The translations under genes were made by a program, and so were the position numbers. A stretch of DNA of 14,668 bases, from the NCBI GenBank assembly GCA_002083615.1, contig MSXO01000080.1:1-14668 (forward strand), given 5' to 3'. The notes under the pieces are model-generated. The model was not told the DNA's origin and did not search any database. It was given only the letters and a program-made list of their open reading frames with translations. Below are positions 1 to 7,030 of this stretch, one piece after another (position 1 is the first letter of the stretch; every line of letters begins with the position of its first letter). The stretch is from Proteobacteria bacterium ST_bin11. GTDB taxonomy: Bacteria; Pseudomonadota; Gammaproteobacteria; Methylococcales; Methylomonadaceae.

Positions 1-239
1 ACGGCTTTCCCTACCCCTATCGGTTATTTGAAGGGCCATCCATTCGGCTGAAACTCATAAGTAATCAGGTATGTCTTTGGTCTTTAAGTAATCGAATCCG
101 CCGAGTCTATTTTTTTAGCTGCTATTTTGATGGGCGGTTGTATCGCGTCAAGAATTCGACTGCTACGTCTTTGATGGCGGCAATAAACTGAGATTTTACG
201 TTTAGTTTTCCACAGAGGTGAAGAGTCTATATATATAAG

Positions 240-256
240 CAATTGAAACAATTGAA
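240..256. repeat. Tandem CAATTGAA repeat in the flagellin leader
   Basis: CAATTGAA occurs at 240-247 and again at 249-256, a 9-base period, and each copy contains the palindrome CAATTG. A third AATTG lies at 263-267. The repeat lies about 40-55 bases upstream of the candidate -24 element. It could be an activator site or simply AT-rich upstream DNA; the sequence alone does not decide. Confidence 0.4.
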
Positions 257-293
257 TTAAGTAATTGTGGCATGAAAGGTGAATGGTTTGTGT

Positions 294-309
294 TGGCGGC
301 AATAATGCC
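294..309 (+). promoter_or_regulatory. Candidate sigma-54 (-24/-12) promoter for the flagellin gene
   Basis: TGGC at 294-297 and TGC at 306-308 place GG (295-296) and GC (307-308) exactly 12 bases apart, as the -24/-12 elements of RpoN promoters require. The bases between deviate from the full consensus: positions 298-300 and 305 do not match. Transcription would begin near 320, giving a leader of about 22 bases that carries the ribosome binding site at 330-334. Polar flagellins use sigma-54 in some gammaproteobacteria and sigma-28 in others. No good sigma-28 site (TAAA, 15 bases, GCCGATAA) was found here. Confidence 0.35.
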
Positions 310-341
310 TAAGTCATCAAAGATTCATCGGGAGAACGGTC

Positions 342-1196
342 ATGCCATCATCAATGGTTATCAACACAAATATTGCTTCACTGAACAGTCAAAAGTATCT
401 CAGCAGGACAAACGATAGCCTGCAAACATCCATGGAGAGGTTGTCTTCGGGTATGCGAGTTAATAGCGCGAAAGACGATGCAGCTGGTTTGGCTATTGCT
501 GATCGAATGACATCCCAAATTCGAGGTATGACGGTCGCGATGCGCAACGCAAATGACGGTATCTCCATGGCGCAGACTGCAGAAGCTGGCATGGGAACTC
601 TCACGGAAACCTTGCAAAGAATGCGCGATCTAGCGGTTCAGGCTGCTAACCGCGCGGCAGTGAGCAATAGTGATAGAGAAAAGTTACAAACCGAGTTTAA
701 GCAGTTGGGTGACGAGTTGCAGCGGATCATTACCAATACCGAGTTTAACGGTAAGAAGATTCTTAATGGCTCTTTGCAAGGGGCGAATTTTCAAATCGGT
801 GCTAATACTGCGTCGGATAATCAGATTTCAGTTACAGTTTCAGATTTGCTCAGCATGTCCGGCATTAACGAGTTGTTTGGCACCAATCGCTCAATTGGTA
901 GCGATGCAGCGTCGACTTTCGTGCGCTCAGCCATAGATGCAATCGATCTCGCTATAGAAAAGATCGACATTTTCCGCTCGAACTTAGGTGCGATTCAAAA
1001 CCGTTTCACGACAACGATTGCTAATCTACAGTCATCTATTGAAAATCAAAGTGCCGCTCGTTCACGGATTATGGATGCCGATTTCGCTTCTGAAACATCG
1101 AATTTGACGCGCAGTCAAATTCTGCAGCAGGCCGGAACAGCAATGTTGGCGCAGGCAAATCAAGTCTCTCAAGGCGTCCTGAAGCTATTGCAATAA
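342..1196 (+). CDS. fliC: Flagellin, short form
   Basis: Structural subunit of the flagellar filament, exported by the flagellar type III apparatus and polymerised outside the cell. Both conserved ends are present. The N-terminal D0/D1 region (about residues 5-145) contains INTNIASLNSQ, AKDDAAGLAIADRM (43-56) and the LQRMRDLAVQAAN helix (91-103), which in other bacteria forms the TLR5-recognised surface. The C-terminal D1/D0 region (about 196-284) contains SRIMDADFASETSNLTRSQIL. Only about 50 residues separate them, so the D2/D3 domains are essentially missing, as in many polar flagellins of about 280 residues. The last residue is Q where LLR is common. The start at 342 is chosen because GGGAG at 330-334 lies 7 bases upstream; Met5 (354) would lie too far from it. 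A Maf gene follows after 24 bases, so the protein is probably glycosylated. Confidence 0.97.
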   Translation: MPSSMVINTNIASLNSQKYLSRTNDSLQTSMERLSSGMRVNSAKDDAAGLAIADRMTSQIRGMTVAMRNANDGISMAQTAEAGMGTLTETLQRMRDLAVQAANRAAVSNSDREKLQTEFKQLGDELQRIITNTEFNGKKILNGSLQGANFQIGANTASDNQISVTVSDLLSMSGINELFGTNRSIGSDAASTFVRSAIDAIDLAIEKIDIFRSNLGAIQNRFTTTIANLQSSIENQSAARSRIMDADFASETSNLTRSQILQQAGTAMLAQANQVSQGVLKLLQ

Positions 1197-1220
1197 ACAC
1201 AGATCAATAACAAGTGACAT

Positions 1221-3728
1221 ATGACTGATTCGATAAATTTGGTAGATGAGCAACTGCTTGGTCCAATAACCATTAATTCGTTTGGGGACAATTATTTCTT
1301 CAATCTGAATCGACATGCTTTTGACAAAGTCAGTGCTGGCGCGTTGTTCGACACCAAATTCGGCGAAATTTTGTTCAATGAAGATGAACTGAATATTATT
1401 GTCGGTACCGACTCGGGAATGCTGCTGCGGTACATCCAAAGCAAGCCCCTGCCGAAAGGTACGCGTTATATTTTTATCGAACCTGATTCAGTATTACTGG
1501 CGTTAAAAGCCAACGATCTATTGGGTGAGTTGCATGAACGTGTTGTATGCGTAAGCCTTAATGAGTGGCAAAGAGCGCTGCAAAATTTTAAAGTTGCTGA
1601 TTATTTTTATATTGATGCAGTTAAGTCGGTTAACGCGTTTTGCGCTGAAGACGATTTCATCGATGAATATGCAGAATTGAGTTGGCATATCGCTGAAGTG
1701 TTGTCCCAGTTGAATTGGCGTTACAGCGCGGAGTTGGGTTCTGAGGCATTTATGTCCCGCCAAATCCATAATGTTGCCGATAACCGGATGCCGGCAAAAT
1801 TGTTGGCAAAAGCGTTTTTAGGTAGAACAGCGGTAATTCTGGCTGGTGGGCCGTCTTTGGAACACGCTTTGCCATGGGTCGCGCAGCACCGGCAACAATT
1901 GGCCGTGTTTGCCGTTTCCCGCATTTCAAGGCAGTTGTTGGCGGCAGATATTTCGCCTGACTTTGTCTTTTCGGTAGATCCTACCGAGCTTAGTTTTGAT
2001 ATTAGCAAGGAAATGCTGAATTTCAGCGATAAGACAATTTTTGTCTGCTCGCATCATACCGTTCCTACACTCGTAAATCAGTGGCCGGGTATATTGCTGT
2101 ATTTAGGGTCGCGATTGCCTTGGCAATCAGATTTGAACGTGAAAAATCTAAGTAGTGCTGGCCCCACCGTTACCAATACCGCATTAAGTGTCGCCTATGA
2201 ATTTGGTTTCAGCCAGATGATTTTGATTGGTGTCGATCTGTGTTTTACAAGGGAAGGTTTTACTCATGCCAAGGGCAGTGACGAACAATTGGCGGGGCCT
2301 AGGTTTAATTTGACGTCTTTACAAATGGAAACTAACGCTGGCTACATGGCGCCGACCAGTTGCGATTTTGCCCAGGCTGCCCAAGCTTTGTCTAGGCAGG
2401 CAAAGTTATTGAACAACTCGGGTTGTCGTATCATTAATGTATCCGAGGGGGCTGCCAGAATAGAAAACATTGACTTTAAGCCTCTATCGGACATTCAACT
2501 TGACGACGAAATATTTGATGCCGGAATTGAGGCAGCGGCAAAATTAGGCCAGTCTAAAGATCAATTTCAAGATTTTGATGCGGTTCTGGAAGAGCTAAGA
2601 CGGGCGCAATATCAGGTCAGGGCGATAGCAAAATTATCAGCAAATGCTCGTCAAATTAATGACGAAATGTATAATCCGGAAGGCGCCGTAATTAGTTTTT
2701 ACGATAAGAAGAAACTCGACAAAATCGAGAAAAAATTTAAACGCGAATATCGCGAATTTAGCAAATTAGTTAAGAAATTTGGTATTCGTAGTTTAATCAA
2801 GTTGGCCAAACCTTTTGAAGATGAGGATTGGAGCGCGGAAGAAGCCAGGCAGCTAGGAAATGTTTATTACAACGCTTATTTAGAAGGCGCTACCAAGTTG
2901 TTGGGATTGATTGATGCCGCAATAGAGCGCGTAGCTGCGCGATGCCAGGAATCTGCGCTTCAGCCGGATTTTTCTTTGCTGATCGAGCAGGCGCGGAAAG
3001 ATCGAGGTTTTGGTCGCGTCAGGTTGTGGCGGAGGCGCTTCCCTCCTGGGCAGTTGTCGACGGCTATTGAGAGCCAATTCGATGAATTGGAAAGGCAGTT
3101 TCTGGCAGTCATTTCTGATCGGAATACGCGGCATATGGCTCGTGCAAAAGACCAAAGCAGTTTGTCTGCCGTTAAAAAACGGGCTAGTTTGTTGTTCAAG
3201 CACAATAAGCCAAGTGAATTGGCTGATTTGCGCTCAGCTTTGGTCAAACATGAACAACAGGAGGCGGCAATTTCTTACCGCTGCTTGGTTGAGGGTTATT
3301 TGGCTGAATTGGACAAAAAGTTTGATACTGCACTAGATGCCTATCAACAAGTAATTGACATTGGCGATGGCATGTTGGAGGAGGCATTGGCAAGGATTGC
3401 ATCCATAGGCGTGGAGCGCGATGATCCGCAGACTGCTAGACTGGCTTTGGAGTGCCTGTCTCAGCTAAACCCTATCTATTTGCCGCTATTTGCCGAGATT
3501 CAGCGTTTACAAGGTGATGCGGTGTCAGCTCTTGATGCCTACGCTACCTATATCCGTCAGTTTCCGAAAGATATCTTGGTGCAGATGAAATTGGCTGTTT
3601 TATATGTGGATTGCAAGATTTACGATGGGGCTGAAATGATGTTGGATTTCATTTTAAATCAAAAACCCAATTATGAATCAGCACTTGTTTTGAAACGACG
3701 CATTTCTGACATGAAAGTTTTGGGATAG
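1221..3728 (+). CDS. maf: Maf/DUF115 flagellin glycosyltransferase with C-terminal TPR region
   Basis: Motility-associated factor family (MptE-like, DUF115). Family members are thought to transfer pseudaminic or legionaminic acid from the CMP-sugar to Ser/Thr of flagellin in the cytoplasm before export. The family core is visible: LAGGPSLE (GGPS at 209-212), the stretch ending FVFSVDP, SSAGPT (311-316) and IGVDLCF (337-342). A basic helical stretch with many Lys and Glu lies around 490-530. From about residue 685 to the end, helical pairs such as FDTALDAYQQVI and DAVSALDAYATYIRQFP resemble TPR repeats. No signal peptide or membrane segment is seen. At 835 residues it is at the large end of the family, largely because of this tail. 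The start has no strong ribosome binding site, and the 24-base gap behind the flagellin suggests co-transcription. The exact sugar donor cannot be read from the sequence. Confidence 0.9.
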   Translation: MTDSINLVDEQLLGPITINSFGDNYFFNLNRHAFDKVSAGALFDTKFGEILFNEDELNIIVGTDSGMLLRYIQSKPLPKGTRYIFIEPDSVLLALKANDLLGELHERVVCVSLNEWQRALQNFKVADYFYIDAVKSVNAFCAEDDFIDEYAELSWHIAEVLSQLNWRYSAELGSEAFMSRQIHNVADNRMPAKLLAKAFLGRTAVILAGGPSLEHALPWVAQHRQQLAVFAVSRISRQLLAADISPDFVFSVDPTELSFDISKEMLNFSDKTIFVCSHHTVPTLVNQWPGILLYLGSRLPWQSDLNVKNLSSAGPTVTNTALSVAYEFGFSQMILIGVDLCFTREGFTHAKGSDEQLAGPRFNLTSLQMETNAGYMAPTSCDFAQAAQALSRQAKLLNNSGCRIINVSEGAARIENIDFKPLSDIQLDDEIFDAGIEAAAKLGQSKDQFQDFDAVLEELRRAQYQVRAIAKLSANARQINDEMYNPEGAVISFYDKKKLDKIEKKFKREYREFSKLVKKFGIRSLIKLAKPFEDEDWSAEEARQLGNVYYNAYLEGATKLLGLIDAAIERVAARCQESALQPDFSLLIEQARKDRGFGRVRLWRRRFPPGQLSTAIESQFDELERQFLAVISDRNTRHMARAKDQSSLSAVKKRASLLFKHNKPSELADLRSALVKHEQQEAAISYRCLVEGYLAELDKKFDTALDAYQQVIDIGDGMLEEALARIASIGVERDDPQTARLALECLSQLNPIYLPLFAEIQRLQGDAVSALDAYATYIRQFPKDILVQMKLAVLYVDCKIYDGAEMMLDFILNQKPNYESALVLKRRISDMKVLG

Positions 3729-3819
3729 AGCTTGCCATTCGCAGCCTGTCTCTAAAGGCTACTTCTGAGTGGTCTTGGTTGTGAATTGTTAATTGTCTGA
3801 AAAAATCAACCGGAAAATC

Positions 3820-3859
3820 CCATTCAGCCAGTTCTTAAAAAGTATTTTGGCTGAAATGG
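3820..3859. terminator. Imperfect inverted repeat in the convergent spacer, possible terminator
   Basis: CCATTCAGCCA (3820-3830) pairs with TGGCTGAAATGG (3848-3859), an 11-base-pair stem with one bulged A and a 17-base AT-rich loop. It lies between the convergent ends of the Maf and ypjD genes. There is no clean T-run directly after the stem on either strand, so it is a weak intrinsic terminator at best. It may instead be an RNA-stabilising hairpin. Confidence 0.35.
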
Positions 3860-3884
3860 TGCTGATGTGAACAGGTCGATTGGC

Positions 3885-4682
3885 TCAGATTTTTTTTAAA
3901 ATCAATTCGAGCACTAATTTGCTGCCGAAGTAGGCTAAAAGTAGTGAGGTAAACCCTATCAGAGTCCACTGGATTGCACTTTGTCCCCGCCAGCCGTAAC
4001 GAACCCTGCCAAACAATAGCGCTGAAAAAATTACCCAGGCTATGATCGATAGTACGGTTTTATGCACTAAGTGCTGTGCAAATAAATCCTCGATGAAAAA
4101 GAAGCCGGTCAGCAAAGATGCTGTTAAAAAAAGTAATCCTGTCGCAATCATTTGAAATAATAGCGATTCCATGGCTTGCAGGGGGGGTAAAGCCAGCATG
4201 AAACGTTTCGGATGGTGGCGGCGCAATTGCTGGTCTTGAACGGCCAGTAAAATGGCCTGTAAGGCAGCGATGTTTAGCAAGCTAAATGCCAATATTGAAG
4301 TCAAAATATGGGTGCTCATCTGCCAGTTGTGATTGATTAGCAGGCGAGGGGCGGTTGGGTAACTCATGTCTAAAGCTAGCATGGCCGTAGCCACCGGGAA
4401 AATCAACACACCAAGTTTCGCCACTGGCTTGTCCAGTGAGGCAATCAATAGTAAAAAGGATATAACCAGTCCTGCCAACGATGCGGTGCTGAAAAACCCG
4501 AAGTCGAAACCATCATGGTTTTGCACATTCATGACAATGTAAACGCTATGCAGTCCAGCGCCCACCCAAGCCAGTTGCATAGAAATACCGTGTTGTTTAG
4601 CGCCAAAGATTTCTTTAACGATCACTGTTGCGGCGATCGCGTAGCACAATATCGAAAAAAGACCGATGGGCGTGGTGTACAT
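3885..4682 (-). CDS. ypjD: CcsA/HemX-type inner membrane protein (YpjD-like)
   Basis: Polytopic inner-membrane protein of the cytochrome c assembly (CcsA/HemX) superfamily, 265 residues, matching E. coli YpjD (about 263). About eight hydrophobic segments are visible, beginning with residues 4-22. The C-terminal half carries the family signature: H125 in THILTSILAFSLL, then the stretch with H204 and H207 (FAQHLVHKTVLSIIAW) and RVRYGWRG (226-233). The His residues are candidate haem ligands by analogy with CcsA, but the biochemical role of the YpjD branch is not settled. The gene is divergent from ffh, the same arrangement as in E. coli, which supports the assignment. No strong ribosome binding site precedes the ATG at 4682, so the start is probable rather than certain. 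Confidence 0.88.
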   Translation of the reverse strand: MYTTPIGLFSILCYAIAATVIVKEIFGAKQHGISMQLAWVGAGLHSVYIVMNVQNHDGFDFGFFSTASLAGLVISFLLLIASLDKPVAKLGVLIFPVATAMLALDMSYPTAPRLLINHNWQMSTHILTSILAFSLLNIAALQAILLAVQDQQLRRHHPKRFMLALPPLQAMESLLFQMIATGLLFLTASLLTGFFFIEDLFAQHLVHKTVLSIIAWVIFSALLFGRVRYGWRGQSAIQWTLIGFTSLLLAYFGSKLVLELILKKI

Positions 4683-4807
4683 GGTGATGATGGGGAATAA
4701 TCAAAAGGTGTTGCGATACTGTTATGTTAAACTAACCGGACCAATTGTTGTAATCCGTTTGTGTTGGCAGACATCAGTCAGAACCCTAGAAAAATAAAGA
4801 CGCAGAT

Positions 4808-6163
4808 ATGTTTGATAATTTATCCGATCGCCTTAGTGGCACGCTAAAAAAAATTAAAGGCCAAGGTCGTCTGACCGAGAGCAATATCCAAGATACCATG
4901 CGTGAAGTACGAATGGCTTTGCTGGAAGCGGATGTTGCCTTGCCAGTGGTCACCGATTTTATCGATCAAGTAACTCAGCGCGCGTTGGGCCAGGAAGTTC
5001 AAACCAGTTTGACCCCTGGACAGGCACTGATCAAGGTTGTGCAGTCGGAATTGGTCAAGGTGATGGGTTCGGCTAACGAAGAACTGAATTTACGCACTAA
5101 TCCGCCGGCAATCGTTCTGATGGCAGGTCTACAAGGTGCAGGTAAAACCACTACGGTGGCAAAATTAGGCCGCCACCTAAAGGAAAAGAAAAAGAAAAAG
5201 GTCGGGGTGGTCAGTGTCGACGTTTACCGTCCAGCAGCTATCAAGCAATTGGAGACGTTGGCCGCAGATGTTGGCCTAAAGTTTTTCGAAAGCGATGCAA
5301 GCGAAAACCCGGTCGATATTGTCAACAGAGCCATAGACGCGGCAAAGCGTCAGTTTTTGGACGTGGTTATCGTCGATACTGCCGGTCGTTTGCATGTGGA
5401 TGACGAGATGATGGCGGAAATCAAGGCTCTGCATGCGGCGATCAAGCCGATCGAAACCTTGTTTGTAGTGGATAGCATGACTGGTCAGGACGCTGCGAAC
5501 ACTGCCAAGGCCTTCCATGACGCATTGCCATTGACCGGGGTGATTCTGACTAAGGCCGATGGCGATGCTCGAGGCGGTGCAGCGCTCTCCATTCGGCATA
5601 TTACTGGCAAACCCATCAAATTTATTGGTGTCGGCGAAAAAACCGATGCTTTGGAGCCTTTCTATCCTGATCGGCTGGCATCTCGAATTCTGGGTATGGG
5701 CGATATGTTGTCGCTCATCGAGAATATCGAACAAAATGTCGACAAGAAAAAGGCCGAGCAATTAGCCAAAAAATTGCAAAAAGGCAAAAGCTTTGATTTA
5801 AACGATTTGAAAGAGCAATTAGAGCAAATGCAGAATATGGGTGGGCTCGGTGCGATGATGGACAAATTGCCGGGTATGGGTGGTGTGCCAAAGGATATTA
5901 AAGACAAAGTCAACGATAAGGATTTAGTGCATCAGATTGCAGTGATTAACTCTATGACCAAGCAGGAGCGGCGTTTTCCGGATTTGATTAAAGGAGGTCG
6001 TAAGCAACGAATAGCTGATGGTTGCGGTTTGGATTTGCAGGCTGTGAATCGTGTGCTGAAGCAGCATCAAATGATGGAAAAGATGATGAAAAAATTCAGC
6101 AAGGGCAATATCGCCAACATGATGCGAGGTCTAAAAAGCAATATGCGTGGCATGCGGATGTGA
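4808..6163 (+). CDS. ffh: Signal recognition particle protein Ffh (SRP54 homologue)
   Basis: GTPase subunit of the bacterial signal recognition particle. It binds 4.5S RNA and signal sequences of nascent inner-membrane proteins and docks with FtsY. An N domain occupies about residues 1-95. The G domain shows GLQGAGKTT (107-115), DVYRPAA (138-144), DTAGR (190-194) and TKADGDARGG (248-257), all intact. The Met-rich M domain runs from about 300 to 451 and ends in many Met-Arg-Gly residues. At 451 residues it matches E. coli Ffh (453), so it is full length. The ribosome binding site is weak. The 4.5S RNA gene is not in this window. The gene stands just upstream of the rpsP operon as in other gammaproteobacteria. 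Confidence 0.98.
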   Translation: MFDNLSDRLSGTLKKIKGQGRLTESNIQDTMREVRMALLEADVALPVVTDFIDQVTQRALGQEVQTSLTPGQALIKVVQSELVKVMGSANEELNLRTNPPAIVLMAGLQGAGKTTTVAKLGRHLKEKKKKKVGVVSVDVYRPAAIKQLETLAADVGLKFFESDASENPVDIVNRAIDAAKRQFLDVVIVDTAGRLHVDDEMMAEIKALHAAIKPIETLFVVDSMTGQDAANTAKAFHDALPLTGVILTKADGDARGGAALSIRHITGKPIKFIGVGEKTDALEPFYPDRLASRILGMGDMLSLIENIEQNVDKKKAEQLAKKLQKGKSFDLNDLKEQLEQMQNMGGLGAMMDKLPGMGGVPKDIKDKVNDKDLVHQIAVINSMTKQERRFPDLIKGGRKQRIADGCGLDLQAVNRVLKQHQMMEKMMKKFSKGNIANMMRGLKSNMRGMRM

Positions 6164-6179
6164 TATGTTTAATTTGTCC

Positions 6180-6207
6180 TTCACTTATTGTGAAAATCGC
6201 GTAGAAT
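6180..6207 (+). promoter_or_regulatory. Candidate sigma-70 promoter of the rpsP operon
   Basis: TTCACT (6180-6185, 4 of 6 to the -35 consensus) and TAGAAT (6202-6207, 5 of 6 to the -10 consensus) are separated by 16 bases. The site lies in the 88-base gap between ffh and rpsP. It would start transcription near 6214, leaving a short leader before the AAGG ribosome binding site at 6241-6244. Read-through from ffh may also contribute. Confidence 0.42.
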
Positions 6208-6251
6208 AGTTTGATTAAGTTTTTTGATTCAATGTTTTTTAAGGTATCCAA

Positions 6252-6503
6252 ATGGTAAGCATTCGTTTGTCCAGAGGCGGCGCTAAGAATCGTCCTTTCT
6301 ATCATGTTGTTGTTACCGACAGCAGAAGCAGTCGCGATGGTCGTTACATCGAGAGAGTAGGTTTCTTCAATCCGTTGGCTCGCGGTGGTGAGCAAAGATT
6401 GGTTTTGGACAGCGAACGAGTCCAATATTGGAAAGCTAACGGCGCCCAACCAACTGATCGCGTTGCTAGACTGATTAAAGACGCTGATAAAGCAGCTGCT
6501 TAA
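6252..6503 (+). CDS. rpsP: 30S ribosomal protein S16
   Basis: Small-subunit ribosomal protein that helps fold 16S rRNA during 30S assembly. The 83 residues match the family length (E. coli 82). The signatures VSIRLSRGGAKNRPFYHVVV at the N-terminus and RVGFFNP in the middle are diagnostic. The ATG at 6252 has AAGG at 6241-6244, 7 bases upstream. It is the first gene of rpsP-rimM-trmD-rplS, followed 9 bases later by rimM. Confidence 0.98.
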   Translation: MVSIRLSRGGAKNRPFYHVVVTDSRSSRDGRYIERVGFFNPLARGGEQRLVLDSERVQYWKANGAQPTDRVARLIKDADKAAA

Positions 6504-6512
6504 TCCAAAGTT

Positions 6513-7022
6513 TTGGCAGTAGGGGATTTTTTGAACGTCGGCCAAGTGTCCGGCGTTTTTGGTGTTAAAGGGTGGGTAAAAGTTTACTCTTTCACAGATC
6601 CTCGCGAAAACATTCTGCAGTATTCTCCATGGATTTTAAAGAAAAACGGTAAAATTCAAGAGATTAAGTTGCTTGGAGGACGCCGGCAAGGCAGCTTGGT
6701 GGTCGCGGAGTTACAAGGCATTAGCGACAGAGATATAGCTGCCGAGTTGATGGGTGCTGATATTCTTATACGTAAGGAGCAGTTGCCCAAGGCGAACGAT
6801 GGCGAATATTATTGGGCCGATCTGATTGGACTTGACGTAGTTAATGAAGACGGTTGCAAATTGGGCAAAGTTGATCATTTGTTGGAAACCGGTGCTAACG
6901 ACGTTTTGGTCGTAGTACACGGCGAATTAGAACGCCTGATTCCGTTTTTGCAGCAGAGCACCATTTTGAAAATCGATCTTGGCGATGGCCAGATTACCGT
7001 TGATTGGGATCCAGACTTTTAA
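6513..7022 (+). CDS. rimM: Ribosome maturation factor RimM
   Basis: Assembly factor that binds S19 in the 30S head and aids late 16S rRNA maturation. The N-terminal RimM domain holds GVFGVKGWVKVYSFTD (about residues 14-29). The C-terminal PRC barrel begins at YYWADLIGLDV (99-109) and runs to DWDPDF. The length (169) is normal. No ATG is available at the 5' end. TTG at 6513 gives a complete first beta strand (as in B. subtilis RimM) but has no clear ribosome binding site. TTG at 6531 has AGGGG (6521-6525) 5 bases upstream and would give 163 residues. Either is possible, and a non-ATG start seems certain. The gene lies 9 bases after rpsP and 8 before trmD. Confidence 0.95.
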   Translation: MAVGDFLNVGQVSGVFGVKGWVKVYSFTDPRENILQYSPWILKKNGKIQEIKLLGGRRQGSLVVAELQGISDRDIAAELMGADILIRKEQLPKANDGEYYWADLIGLDVVNEDGCKLGKVDHLLETGANDVLVVVHGELERLIPFLQQSTILKIDLGDGQITVDWDPDF

Positions 7023-7030
7023 TCTAAGGC

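Larger units (their letters stand above)
1..341. other. Intergenic leader upstream of the flagellin gene
   Basis: No convincing gene is seen in these 341 bases. One plus-strand frame is open from base 3 to a stop near 191, but its 62 residues have no recognisable family character and no start is in the window. A minus-strand frame at 84-302 is equally anonymous. The region becomes AT-rich around 228-267. It holds a tandem CAATTGAA repeat (240-256), two copies of TGGCGGCAATAA (175-186 and 294-305) and a sigma-54-like promoter next to the flagellin. It is best read as the regulatory region of the flagellin gene. Confidence 0.6.

Noticed and set aside
85..107. Sigma-28 promoter (TAAG followed by GCCGA)
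   Set aside because: The spacer is 11 bases rather than 15, and the -10 half matches only in its first five bases.
3..191. Plus-strand open frame running in from the left edge, possible tail of an upstream gene
   Set aside because: Its 62 residues match no family pattern I recognise, and the region also carries the flagellin leader elements. An open frame of this size can occur by chance.
268..283. TGGCAT as a second sigma-54 -24 element
   Set aside because: GG at 269-270 has GA instead of GC at the -12 position, so the core requirement fails.
84..302. Minus-strand 72-residue frame upstream of the flagellin
   Set aside because: No ribosome binding site or domain character, low-complexity composition, and it covers the likely promoter region.
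4711..4739. ffh promoter built on TTGCGA or the extended -10-like TGTTATGTT (4720-4728)
   Set aside because: No -10 hexamer lies at the right distance from TTGCGA, and no -35 hexamer stands before TATGTT. A promoter must exist in this divergent gap, but I cannot place it.
6181..6194. TTCAC/GTGAA hairpin after ffh as a terminator
   Set aside because: Only a 5-base-pair AT-rich stem and no T-run after it; it overlaps the likely rpsP promoter.
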